From Deltaproteobacteria bacterium (lineage in GTDB: Bacteria; Desulfobacterota; Binatia; UBA9968): a stretch of 10,467 bases of DNA. Below the pieces are notes generated by a model. It searched no databases, was not told where the DNA came from, and saw nothing but the letters and a program-made list of their open reading frames with translations. Positions within the stretch are counted from its first letter, which is position 1. Each line of letters begins with the position of its first letter. Location of the stretch: NCBI GenBank assembly GCA_016183075.1, contig JACPFH010000015.1, positions 1 through 10,467 of the forward strand. The letters run 5' to 3'. The position numbers were made by a program, and so were the translations under genes. Positions 1 to 6,970 of the stretch are shown in pieces.

Positions 1-43
1 TTGGAAATGCTATTGAACAGGGCTGTCGATTGGGAGGGTCACC

Positions 44-1096
44 ATGAAGAAAACGTTGGTAGCTACCCTACCGGTTTTCCTGTTTGTAATCTTTCACACG
101 GGCGCCGGTGCCCAGAGCCTAAATGAACTCTATCGCTTGGCCAGGGAGGAAGGCCGCCTGAACCTCTACGGCGGCGGGCCGGCCGCGCTGTACACGGCGG
201 ATGCGAAGCTCTTCGAGGAAAGATTTCCCGGGATCAAAGTCGTTATTCGAGGCGATTTCAGTAACAGGCTTACCGGGTTGATCGACTCACAGATCAAAGC
301 GGGAAAAATGGAGGCTGACATCGCGGTCCTTCAAACGATCCAGGACTTCGTGCGCTGGAAGAAAGAGGGAGTGCTCGTCCCGTTGAAGTCGGAGGCCTTC
401 GCGAAGATCCACCCGGACTTCAAGGACAATGACGGCATGTACACTGGAATCGCGGTGAGCGGGATCATCTACGCGTATAGTCCGAAGCTCGTAGACAAGC
501 GAGACGTCCCCAAGTCGGCCACAGATTTTTTGAAGCCCGTCCTTCTAGGCAAGATCATCAGCACCTATCCGCACGACGACGATATCACGTTGTACCTCTA
601 TCATGGCATTGTCGAAAAATACGGCTGGGGTTTCATGGACGGGTTGATGAAAAATAGGCCCGCGTTCGTCATGGGTCACCTTGGGGTGGTGCAGAAAATC
701 GCAGCCGGCGAGCACGCCGTGACCTTCGACGCTACAACCACTCAGGCCATGGCCGAAAAGAATCGCGGCGGCAGCCTTGAAGTGGTCATTCCCGACGATC
801 CTTTTCCCATCTGGGCGCAGACCGCGGCAACCTTCAGGGGAGCCTCTCACCCCAATGCGGCAAAACTCTACTTGGCTTGGTATCTCTCCGATGAGCAACA
901 GAACCGGATGGTGAAGCGAGGCGGGCGCTGGTCGCCGCGAAGCGATTTGGGCGCGCCGGCGGGCTTTCGAGCCATCATGGAATACCAGATCGCAAAGAAG
1001 TTCCGCGAGTTCATAACCGCCGACGCCAGAGTTCAGGAGTTGCGTAAAAGGTTCGAGGATTATATCGGCCCCGCAAAGGGCGGAGCGTACCGGTAA
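44..1096 (+). CDS. ABC transporter substrate-binding protein, family 1 (Fe3+/AfuA-FbpA-like)
   Basis: This is a 350-residue exported solute-binding protein. Residues 1-23 form a signal peptide: a KK pair, a hydrophobic stretch, and AGA followed by Gln as the likely cleavage site. The mature start (LYRLAREEGRLNLYGGG) is the usual first strand of family 1 binding proteins related to the iron(III) type. A lobe-crossing segment near residues 90-145 reads DIAVLQTIQDF ... GIAVSGIIYAYS, and the C-terminal part (HPNAAKLYLAWYLSDEQQ) is also characteristic. Length fits the family. The ATG has GGGAGGG (32-38) five bases upstream, which supports the start. The family delivers a ligand to an ABC permease in the cytoplasmic membrane. 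Neither permease nor ATPase lies in the window, so the ligand and partner are unknown; many such homologues bind organic acids rather than iron. It probably shares a transcript with the next gene, 46 bases downstream. Confidence 0.9.
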   Translation: MKKTLVATLPVFLFVIFHTGAGAQSLNELYRLAREEGRLNLYGGGPAALYTADAKLFEERFPGIKVVIRGDFSNRLTGLIDSQIKAGKMEADIAVLQTIQDFVRWKKEGVLVPLKSEAFAKIHPDFKDNDGMYTGIAVSGIIYAYSPKLVDKRDVPKSATDFLKPVLLGKIISTYPHDDDITLYLYHGIVEKYGWGFMDGLMKNRPAFVMGHLGVVQKIAAGEHAVTFDATTTQAMAEKNRGGSLEVVIPDDPFPIWAQTAATFRGASHPNAAKLYLAWYLSDEQQNRMVKRGGRWSPRSDLGAPAGFRAIMEYQIAKKFREFITADARVQELRKRFEDYIGPAKGGAYR

Positions 1097-1142
1097 AAGG
1101 CAAGAGGGAACAAGTGCAGGAGAAACTAAGGAGGGAGAATCA

Positions 1143-2135
1143 GTGAACGGGACCAGGCTTGCTGGCGTGATGCTGATTGTCATTTTGCTGTGGTCGGGCG
1201 GACAGGCTCAAGGAGAGACGGTGACACTGAAGTATGGCCAGATCCCGTCGACCATCAAAAGCGTTTCGTCCCTGCCGCTTTACGTCGCAGAGCGGCGCGG
1301 CTTTTTCGCGCGTGAAGAACTCAAGGTAGAGATCCGTCCGATCCAGGGCGGCGCCCACAACATGGTTGCGGCCCTCGACCGCGGCGAGGTGGACATCACG
1401 CGGACGGCGACCCCTTACCTAATTTTGGCTGCGCTGAAAGGCTCCGACGCCGTTGCGATAACCGGGGAGACCAGAACACCGATTTATAGCTTGGTGGTTC
1501 AGCCGGACATCAAAACCTACGGCGATCTGAAGGGGAAGCTCTTGGGACTTTCTCTCAAGGTTGACACGATCTCCATCTCCATGCGTAAGCTCTTCGCCCG
1601 TCATGGACTGCGCCTGGGAGATTATCGGGTCAAGGAGCTTGTTGGCACACCGCCGCGCTTTGAGTGCCTGAAGCGTGGCGAATGTGCCGGGGTGCCTCTG
1701 GGGCAGCCTGAGGATTTTCGTGCCCTGAAAGAAGGGTACCGGCGGCTCGGGATTTCCACCGAGGCGGTGCCGGACTTTCAGTTCACGGTAAGTGCGACCC
1801 GGCGCGGGTGGGCCGAGCAGAATAAGGACAAGGTGACGCGCTATGTGCGGGCAATGGCTTCCGCCTACCGGTACCTGCGTGCGCCGGCCAATCGTGAGGA
1901 CGCTGTGAACATCATCGTCGCAACTACCGGCTCCTCGGCTGAAATCGCACGCGACATTCTCACCCTGTACTTCGAACCGGATAAAGGCGTCTTTCCCAAG
2001 GAGGGAGAACTCGATCTCACAGGGATGGCCCGGGTGCTTGAGTTCATGGCGGAGGCTGGGGAGGTGAAATCCCCATTGCCTCGGCCGCAGCGATTCGTGG
2101 ATCTTCAATTCCTACGCGCTGCTGGAAACCGCTAA
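1143..2135 (+). CDS. ABC transporter substrate-binding protein, NMT1/THI5-like (SsuA/TauA type)
   Basis: This is a 330-residue periplasmic binding protein of the NMT1/THI5-SsuA-TauA type. It starts at GTG, supported by AAGGAGGG at 1128-1135. Residues 1-24 form a signal peptide. The diagnostic first lobe is LPLYVAERRGFFAREEL (44-60), followed by GGAHNMVAALDRGEVDI (69-85) and YGDLKGKLLGLS (126-137). The LKRGECAG...GQPEDF segment (176-192) sits where relatives read a sequence like 'LxxGExDAxxLxQP'. Two cysteines there (C175 and C181) could form a periplasmic disulphide; that is inference. Known family members bind sulfonates, nitrate, thiamine precursors or aromatic acids. Substrate cannot be assigned, and no cognate permease or ATPase is nearby. 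It is unrelated in detail to the preceding binding protein, so the pair is not a recent duplication. Confidence 0.9.
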   Translation: MNGTRLAGVMLIVILLWSGGQAQGETVTLKYGQIPSTIKSVSSLPLYVAERRGFFAREELKVEIRPIQGGAHNMVAALDRGEVDITRTATPYLILAALKGSDAVAITGETRTPIYSLVVQPDIKTYGDLKGKLLGLSLKVDTISISMRKLFARHGLRLGDYRVKELVGTPPRFECLKRGECAGVPLGQPEDFRALKEGYRRLGISTEAVPDFQFTVSATRRGWAEQNKDKVTRYVRAMASAYRYLRAPANREDAVNIIVATTGSSAEIARDILTLYFEPDKGVFPKEGELDLTGMARVLEFMAEAGEVKSPLPRPQRFVDLQFLRAAGNR

Positions 2136-2140
2136 GAAGC

Positions 2141-2153
2141 CAGGGTCGCCCTG
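2141..2153 (+). terminator. Small hairpin after the second binding-protein gene; possible weak terminator
   Basis: A perfect 5-base stem, CAGGG / CCCTG with loop TCG, starts five bases after the stop codon at 2135. It is followed by TTCGATT, not a proper T-run, so intrinsic termination would be weak. Its position just ahead of a promoter-like sequence suggests a possible boundary between the binding-protein genes and the following set. Confidence 0.25.
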
Positions 2154-2166
2154 TTCGATTCCGCAC

Positions 2167-2196
2167 TTGCCGGACAATATAAATCTCCTCTATAAG
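2167..2196 (+). promoter_or_regulatory. Candidate sigma70-type promoter before the lipoprotein gene
   Basis: TTGCCG (2167-2172, four of six matches to the -35 consensus) and TATAAG (2191-2196, five of six to the -10 consensus) are separated by 18 bases. They lie in a locally AT-rich part of the 89-base gap, 28 bases ahead of the lipoprotein start codon. The match is by eye only. If real, the lipoprotein and downstream genes have their own start of transcription. Confidence 0.35.
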
Positions 2197-2224
2197 CTCG
2201 GACTAACTCCAAGGAGGTAAGAGC

Positions 2225-2890
2225 ATGTTCCACGGATGGAAAATTCAAGGCCTATTCTTCGTTGCGCTATTGAGTGTCACGCCGGTGCTCACTGCCTGCA
2301 CTCCCTCCATGGTTGCGCAAGCCGAGAAGGCGGCTGGAGCGCAACAGAAACCGTCTGGAGAGCCTGCCGTTTCGGTCTTGCTCGGGGCGCGAAAAGTGCC
2401 GCCGCCGACTCCCGGCGCGCCTCCTCGCTCGCCGCACAAGACCCCCGCCTCCTACTATGAGCCCGTGGGCCCCTTCTTCTTCTATGTGGAGACTTTGACG
2501 AGCACCGGGCCAAGCAGGTATGGTCTCCTCCCGACCGTCCCGTGCGTCCAGAGCGGTGTATTCAAGCGCGGCATGAGGCTGGTCTTTCGCTTTGAGATTC
2601 TCGACACTTCGACGGGCAAGCGCGTCACGGACAGAGACGGCGCAGCGGTGAGAGTAAGATTGGCGCACGGGGAAGAGCTGACCGCGCGGTGGGCAATCCG
2701 AGGGAGCGCGGCCGCCTTGCCCGATTCGGCCTGGATGTGGGATGCGGCTTGGGATATTCCGCCGGATTATCCGGTGGGTTCGCTCGACTATGCCATAATG
2801 GTTCGCGCCAAGGACGGCCGCACGGCAGCTTTCATCCCGCCGATTCAGAAAACCGCAACCGTCGATAGCCGCGTGAGGATCATTGACTGA
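2225..2890 (+). CDS. Putative lipoprotein with a secreted beta-rich domain, function unknown
   Basis: This 221-residue protein is not a family I recognise. Residues 1-24 are a lipoprotein signal peptide ending in the lipobox LTA-C, with Cys25 as the expected lipidated residue. A near-ideal AAGGAGGT (2211-2218) precedes the ATG. Residues about 26-80 are rich in Ala, Pro, Gly and Ser and look like a flexible linker (PPPTPGAPPRSP). Residues about 82-221 contain alternating hydrophobic strands (GPFFFYVETL, GMRLVFRFEILD, VRVRLAHGEEL, LDYAIMVRAKDGR), suggesting one Ig-like beta sandwich. The mature part has a single further cysteine, C107. The stop is only 12 bases before the next gene, which also encodes an exported Ig-like protein, so the two are probably co-translated and may work together in the envelope. 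That pairing is inference; no catalytic or metal site is visible. Confidence 0.8.
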   Translation: MFHGWKIQGLFFVALLSVTPVLTACTPSMVAQAEKAAGAQQKPSGEPAVSVLLGARKVPPPTPGAPPRSPHKTPASYYEPVGPFFFYVETLTSTGPSRYGLLPTVPCVQSGVFKRGMRLVFRFEILDTSTGKRVTDRDGAAVRVRLAHGEELTARWAIRGSAAALPDSAWMWDAAWDIPPDYPVGSLDYAIMVRAKDGRTAAFIPPIQKTATVDSRVRIID

Positions 2891-2902
2891 CGGGGGTGGC
2901 GT

Positions 2903-4501
2903 ATGAGAAGCCTTGCTGATCGTATTAGGCGAGTGCCGATCGCGGGACTAGCGGTTTTGCTTCTTTTTCCGCTTGGAGTGTTAGTCGTGTATGGTTCCAA
3001 CACGCCCTCCGAGCACACAGCTCCTTTAAGCTCCGCGCTGCCAGTTGTGGCCGCTGTTTCTCAGGCCGCCCCGCTGCCCGTTGTCTCGAGGCCGCTCAGG
3101 CTGCTCAAAGTCGATCCGGTCAAGGGCTATGCGGGAGATTCGTTCACTGTGACCGGCGACGGCTTTGCGCCCGAGGCGCGAGTGGAGTTTTTCTGGAGCA
3201 CTGTCGACTCTACCTATCTGACCAAGACCTTCGCTGATAACGTCGAGTACCACGAGCGCAAATATGCCGAGAAGCGGGTTCGCCTGGGCAGCGCGGTGGG
3301 CGATGCCCGGGGTCGGGTGACGGCGGTCCTCGTTGCGCCGGAGGACTATGGCGAGGTGCATGACCTCTATGCGGTGGTAGAGGGACAAGAGGTTGCCCGC
3401 GGCGGCTTCCGCATCCTGCGCAGCGCAACCATTACTCCCACCGACGGCCCCGTCGGGACGCCGATCACTATCACTGTCAAGGGGCTCGGTTGGAGAGGAT
3501 TTGAGCAGTTTATGGCCGTGCGCTACGACAACAAGTACACTGGCGAAATATCGGCGGTGACAACTCGAGGCACCGCTGTCTTTCAGATCCGCGCCGCGGG
3601 ACCCCCCGGCACGCGTATCATCCAACTCAACAACAGCACGGCCTACGTGCCCGGAGCCTATCTCAACACCCAGCAGTCGCCTCAGGCTTATATCTACGCT
3701 CACCTTGACAACAAGCAGGAGTTTCGTTTCGAATTTAGCGTCACCAGGGATGGCGGCCCAGCGCCCGATACTCTTCAGTGGCCGGACAGCGAGCGCGTCG
3801 CCCGGCTTGATAGCGATGCGCCACGCACGACCATGGCTGGGGCAAAGGCATCGTCCGGTTTTGGGACCTTGACGCCTGCCTCGGGACCCATTCTCTCGCA
3901 CACCACTGTGCGAGCCGGCGGTCTTCCTCCGAATACTGGTGTTGGACTGTTTCTTGTCACGGCTAGGGGAAACCGCATGAGCCCGAGCGGCTGGAACCTC
4001 GACAGCATCCAGCTTTCGAAAGCGAAGACGACGGAAAGCGGATCGCTGACCGCTACCATTCAGATTCCGGATGATCTGGGGGGCTGGCACATGGTGAAAC
4101 TGGCAGCGAGCGATCGAGTGCTGCTGGAAATTCCCTATTACGTGGAGCAGAGCCTGGTGTCCGTGAAGCCGAAGCGCGTGAGAGCGGGTGAGACCTTCAC
4201 CGTGCAGATCAAGGGTGTCGGCTGGACCGAACTGGACAATACGGTTGCCGTGACCTACGACAACGCTGTGATGGGATATGCCTGCGGGTTCAACAGCAAC
4301 GGAGACGTCACCATCAACCTTGTCGCCAGCGGGCATCCGGGAACTCATCTGATTGACCTGTATCCCGCGATTTACAGAGGAAAGGACCGGGTGCCGTGGA
4401 ATTACCAGACGCCGTTTCTGACCTTTGCGCGTGATTTTCCCGCCCTGGCGCTCGGATACAGGTTGCCCGCCTACCGGCTGGCGATTGAGGTCATCAAGTA
4501 G
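2903..4501 (+). CDS. Exported or membrane-anchored protein with four IPT/Ig-like domains
   Basis: This is a 532-residue protein of unknown function. Residues about 11-30 are a hydrophobic segment after a basic N terminus, an anchor or uncleaved signal. It is followed by a low-complexity linker (31-62). Four beta domains follow, roughly 66-173 (A), 175-280 (B), 320-415 (C) and 418-510 (D). Each opens with an IPT/TIG-like start of the 'xxPxxGxxGxxxxxxGxGF/W' kind, for example DPVKGYAGDSFTVTGDGF at 71-88. B and D share KGLGW/KGVGW, AVRYDN/AVTYDN and GPPGTRIIQL/GHPGTHLIDL in the same order. Start chosen at the ATG after GGGGGTGG (2892-2899). No enzymatic motif is visible. IPT/TIG domains usually bind carbohydrate, other proteins or surfaces. 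The direct link to the upstream lipoprotein suggests an envelope-associated pair. The family name is my reading of the motifs. Confidence 0.8.
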   Translation: MRSLADRIRRVPIAGLAVLLLFPLGVLVVYGSNTPSEHTAPLSSALPVVAAVSQAAPLPVVSRPLRLLKVDPVKGYAGDSFTVTGDGFAPEARVEFFWSTVDSTYLTKTFADNVEYHERKYAEKRVRLGSAVGDARGRVTAVLVAPEDYGEVHDLYAVVEGQEVARGGFRILRSATITPTDGPVGTPITITVKGLGWRGFEQFMAVRYDNKYTGEISAVTTRGTAVFQIRAAGPPGTRIIQLNNSTAYVPGAYLNTQQSPQAYIYAHLDNKQEFRFEFSVTRDGGPAPDTLQWPDSERVARLDSDAPRTTMAGAKASSGFGTLTPASGPILSHTTVRAGGLPPNTGVGLFLVTARGNRMSPSGWNLDSIQLSKAKTTESGSLTATIQIPDDLGGWHMVKLAASDRVLLEIPYYVEQSLVSVKPKRVRAGETFTVQIKGVGWTELDNTVAVTYDNAVMGYACGFNSNGDVTINLVASGHPGTHLIDLYPAIYRGKDRVPWNYQTPFLTFARDFPALALGYRLPAYRLAIEVIK

Positions 4502-4531
4502 CGTCGGCGGGCGAGGGGGATAAACTAGCCG

Positions 4532-5533
4532 ATGAGATCTCTCCAATTCGGGTTAGGCGCTCCGGTATTTCCCGTCGAAGACGTAATGAGGGCAGCCCGC
4601 TTTGCCGAGGAGTCCGGCTTCGACGGCTTCTGGGTAGCCGAATATCTGATCCGGCGCGGCGATCGAGGGCTCGCCCTGGAACCGCTCACTATTCTTGCCG
4701 CCGTCGCCCGCGAGGCGCGCGGGGTTCATCTCGGAACGTACGTCCTCGGCATCGAGCGCCGCCATCCATCGATGCTTGCGTTTATCGCTGCCAGTTTGGA
4801 TCAGTTGAGCGGCGGGCGTTTCATCCTCGGCCTCGGCACGGGCGCGCTCGAGATGGACCGTGCCCTGGGCATCCCGCATGGCCAGGCGACCCCGCGCCTC
4901 GGTGAGTACATCGAGGTCCTCAGGCGGCTGTGGCGAGAAGAGAAGCCCGTCTATAAGGGCAATTACTATAATCTCAACGGCGGCACTCTGTCGGTTTTTC
5001 CCGTGCGGAAGTCGCTGCCGATCTGGGTGGCCGCGCAGGGGCCGGCGGGCATGGAGATTGCGGCAACGGCGGCGGACGGGTGGATTTCCAACTGGCTGTA
5101 CACGCCCGAAGGGTTCGGCCGTGCGCTGGCCGACGTGCGCCGTCTTGCCGCGGCCGGCGGGCGCGACGAATCATCGATTGTGGCCGTCTTCGAAGCGGGT
5201 GTGGCCGTCGCGGAAACCAAGGCGGAAGCTGAAGGGTGCGGGATTCCCGCGGTAAAAGCGAAGTTACTCAAGATCGGCGGCGGGTACGCGTATGGTTACC
5301 GGCAGCTTCAGGCGATGGGCTATGAGGGCCCGCCGCCGACGGCGCCGGATCAAATACCCGATCCGATGGTAAAGGCGTGCTCAATGATCGGGACTCCGGC
5401 TCAGGTGATCGAGCGAATCGAAGCCTACGCCGAGCAGGGCGTAGAATACTTCATCACGACCTTCATGAATCCGGGCGGAGAGTCGCTTTTCGCCAGGAAG
5501 GTGCTGCCGCATTTTCGTAACCGTCGGGCGTAA
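4532..5533 (+). CDS. LLM-class flavin- or F420-dependent oxidoreductase (luciferase-like)
   Basis: This is a 333-residue cytoplasmic TIM-barrel enzyme of the bacterial luciferase-like / methylene-tetrahydromethanopterin-reductase-like superfamily. The diagnostic blocks are ARFAEESGFDGFWVAEY (22-38), LGTYVLGIERRHPSMLA (67-83), DQLSGGRFILGLGTGALE (90-107), PIWVAAQGPAGMEIAATAADGWI (163-185) and, near the C terminus, a GTPAQVIERIEAYAEQGVEYF segment. Length is normal. Members use reduced FMN or F420 with very varied substrates, so neither cofactor nor substrate can be assigned. GAGGGGGA (4513-4520) lies 11 bases before the ATG, a rather long spacing. The gene is 30 bases after the Ig-domain gene and 57 bases before the M24 gene, consistent with one transcript. 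No lesion was seen. Confidence 0.92.
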   Translation: MRSLQFGLGAPVFPVEDVMRAARFAEESGFDGFWVAEYLIRRGDRGLALEPLTILAAVAREARGVHLGTYVLGIERRHPSMLAFIAASLDQLSGGRFILGLGTGALEMDRALGIPHGQATPRLGEYIEVLRRLWREEKPVYKGNYYNLNGGTLSVFPVRKSLPIWVAAQGPAGMEIAATAADGWISNWLYTPEGFGRALADVRRLAAAGGRDESSIVAVFEAGVAVAETKAEAEGCGIPAVKAKLLKIGGGYAYGYRQLQAMGYEGPPPTAPDQIPDPMVKACSMIGTPAQVIERIEAYAEQGVEYFITTFMNPGGESLFARKVLPHFRNRRA

Positions 5534-5590
5534 GGGATGCACTAAGCTCCCTCGGGAAGCGCGCTCTCGGCCGCGGAAAAGGAGGAGAAA

Positions 5591-6601
5591 ATGGCGCTAA
5601 CGCTGAAAGAACGAGACCGAAGAATCGAACTCGTCCGAGGAAAGATGCGCGAACAAGGACTCGCGGCGCTGGTGGTTTCGGGGAGCACGAGCCGAAAGGG
5701 GCACTTTCAGTATCTCACCAACTACAATATTCCGATCGATTATTGCTACATGGTTCTCCCTCTAAGCGGGGACCCGACGTTGTTTGTCTTCACGCCGAAC
5801 CAGGCGCGCATCGCTCCGAAAAGGTCCTGGGTACCCGACGCGCGCTATAGCCCTGACTACGGCGCAAGCATTGCTCAGTGGCTGCGCGAGACCGGGCTCG
5901 GGGATAAAGCTGTCGGGGTAGTGGGAATGGAAGTGATGTCCGCCAAGACGCACCAGACGATTCTCGGGCTTCTCCCTTCGGTCAAGCTCGTCGACGCGGG
6001 CGAGATCGTCGCGGAAGCGCGAACCGTTAAAAACGATGAGGAGATTGCGCTTATTCGCGAGTCGGCCGCGCTGGCTGACGGCGCTTGCGCCGCCGGTCGC
6101 GGCGCAGCTCGGGAAGGCGCGCGGGATTACGAGGTGTTCGCCGAGATGGACTATTTTCTCAAGCGCCGCGGGGTGATCGAGGCCTTTAACCTCGCCGCGG
6201 CGGACACACTACCGGCCTTTCCTTACTTGCCGGTGGGTAATGTCTTGAAGAGCGGTGAGGCGGTCCTGATGGAGATCGTCGAGATAGCGAAACAGGCGCT
6301 GGACGAGGGAATGGAGGTCGTGCGCCCCGGAACTCGCGCTTGTGATGTCGATCGCGCCATGCGCGCCGTGGTGGAGGGCGCCGGATACACGATGCCCCAG
6401 CGCGCCGGGCACGGCGTCGGCCTCGAGGTCGACGAGCGCCCCGCGCTGATCCCTTCCAACCAGATTACGCTTCAACCGGGGATGACCGTGGTCGTCCATC
6501 CGAGCGTGGTGATCCCGGAAAGAGGAGGCGTCTTTATGGGCGGAACATTTCTCATCACCCCGCATGGGCACGAGAAGTTGTTCCAGGCAGAACTCCTTTA
6601 A
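5591..6601 (+). CDS. M24 (aminopeptidase P/creatinase-fold) protein with lost metal site and shortened core
   Basis: This is a 336-residue protein of the M24 pita-bread fold. The creatinase-type N-terminal domain spans about 1-140, and the catalytic-type domain starts near TVKNDEEIALIRESAALAD (145-163). AAGGAGGAG just upstream supports the start. The conserved GHGVGLE block is present with His274. In metal-dependent members the five ligands are D, D, H, E, E. Here the first Asp position is Glu228, the second falls in a missing stretch, the usual EPG Glu is His303 (VVHPSVV), and the last Glu is Gly317 (VFMGGT). Glu228 to His274 is 46 residues against about 75 in Pyrococcus prolidase, so about 29 residues are absent. 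Metal-free members exist (creatinase), so loss of ligands alone does not mean loss of function, but the missing core strand region may. Calling it a working peptidase would be unsafe. Confidence 0.85.
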   Translation: MALTLKERDRRIELVRGKMREQGLAALVVSGSTSRKGHFQYLTNYNIPIDYCYMVLPLSGDPTLFVFTPNQARIAPKRSWVPDARYSPDYGASIAQWLRETGLGDKAVGVVGMEVMSAKTHQTILGLLPSVKLVDAGEIVAEARTVKNDEEIALIRESAALADGACAAGRGAAREGARDYEVFAEMDYFLKRRGVIEAFNLAAADTLPAFPYLPVGNVLKSGEAVLMEIVEIAKQALDEGMEVVRPGTRACDVDRAMRAVVEGAGYTMPQRAGHGVGLEVDERPALIPSNQITLQPGMTVVVHPSVVIPERGGVFMGGTFLITPHGHEKLFQAELL

Positions 6602-6610
6602 TGCCGGGAT

Positions 6611-6668
6611 TCCCTCGGAAGGTCCTCAGGGGCCGTTCCGCCTCAGGCTGAAGCGGCTCCCCGAGGGA
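6611..6668. terminator. Inverted repeat in the convergent gap; possible bidirectional terminator
   Basis: TCCCTCGG (6611-6618) and CCGAGGGA (6661-6668) are perfect 8-base complements. Between them GCCGTTC and GAAGCGGC form a second, bulged stem, so the 58 bases could fold into one long hairpin. It begins ten bases after the M24 stop and ends 27 bases before the ligA-like stop on the other strand, where a shared terminator would be expected. There is no clear T-run on either side. Confidence 0.4.
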
Positions 6669-6694
6669 GATTGGTTTCGGCTACGGCCTTCCGG

Positions 6695-6961
6695 TTACTT
6701 GCTTTGCGCTGTTTTCATACGCCGGGTGTAGATTTCACGGGTGAGTCCCAGCAGTTCATACCGACGAAGGTGGCCGAGCAGGTAGTCGTGGGCACCCAGT
6801 TCGTGAAGCTTCGCGACGTCGCCGCGCAAGAATGCCGAGCGCTCTTCTTCGCTTAGCTCAAACCCAGCGATCGCCGCGGCCGGGTCGCGCCGGAGCTTCT
6901 CACGTAGTTCGGGATCATGCTCCGCCAGGTAGCAAATCTTATTAATGAGATAGATGCTCAC
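6695..6961 (-). CDS. Extradiol dioxygenase small subunit, LigA domain
   Basis: This is an 88-residue protein matching the LigA subunit of LigAB-type (protocatechuate 4,5-dioxygenase-like) class III extradiol dioxygenases. The typical helical pattern is seen: DPELREKLRRDPAAAIAGF (16-34), then LSEEERSAFLRGDVAKLHELG (36-56), then AHDYLLGHLRRYELLGL (57-73). The well-studied Sphingobium LigA is longer (about 139 residues), so this is a minimal stand-alone domain. In LigAB the small subunit caps the active site of LigB and helps hold the substrate. It starts at GTG nine bases after the stop of the LigB-type gene. The only ribosome-site-like sequence, GGTGA, overlaps that upstream stop, which points to translational coupling. 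It is the last gene of the operon, ahead of the convergent inverted repeat. Gene order is LigB then LigA, the reverse of Sphingobium. Confidence 0.85.
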   Translation of the reverse strand: MSIYLINKICYLAEHDPELREKLRRDPAAAIAGFELSEEERSAFLRGDVAKLHELGAHDYLLGHLRRYELLGLTREIYTRRMKTAQSK

Positions 6962-6970
6962 TGCAATTTG

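Noticed and set aside
1..43. An open plus-strand frame from base 1 running past the first gene's start to about 126, perhaps the tail of an upstream gene
   Set aside because: Too short to judge; most of it overlaps the well-supported first gene in another frame, and no motif is visible.
3026..4546. A 506-codon open frame on the minus strand opposite the Ig-domain gene
   Set aside because: It lies wholly antisense to a gene with clear domains and a signal anchor. Its product is rich in His, Arg and Gly with no recognisable motif, as expected of a GC-rich mirror frame.
5540..5580. CTCCCTCGGGAAG near 5547, resembling TCCCTCGGAAG at 6611, considered as a repeat element
   Set aside because: The likeness is about 11 bases long, GC-rich and not extended on either side, so chance is a sufficient explanation.
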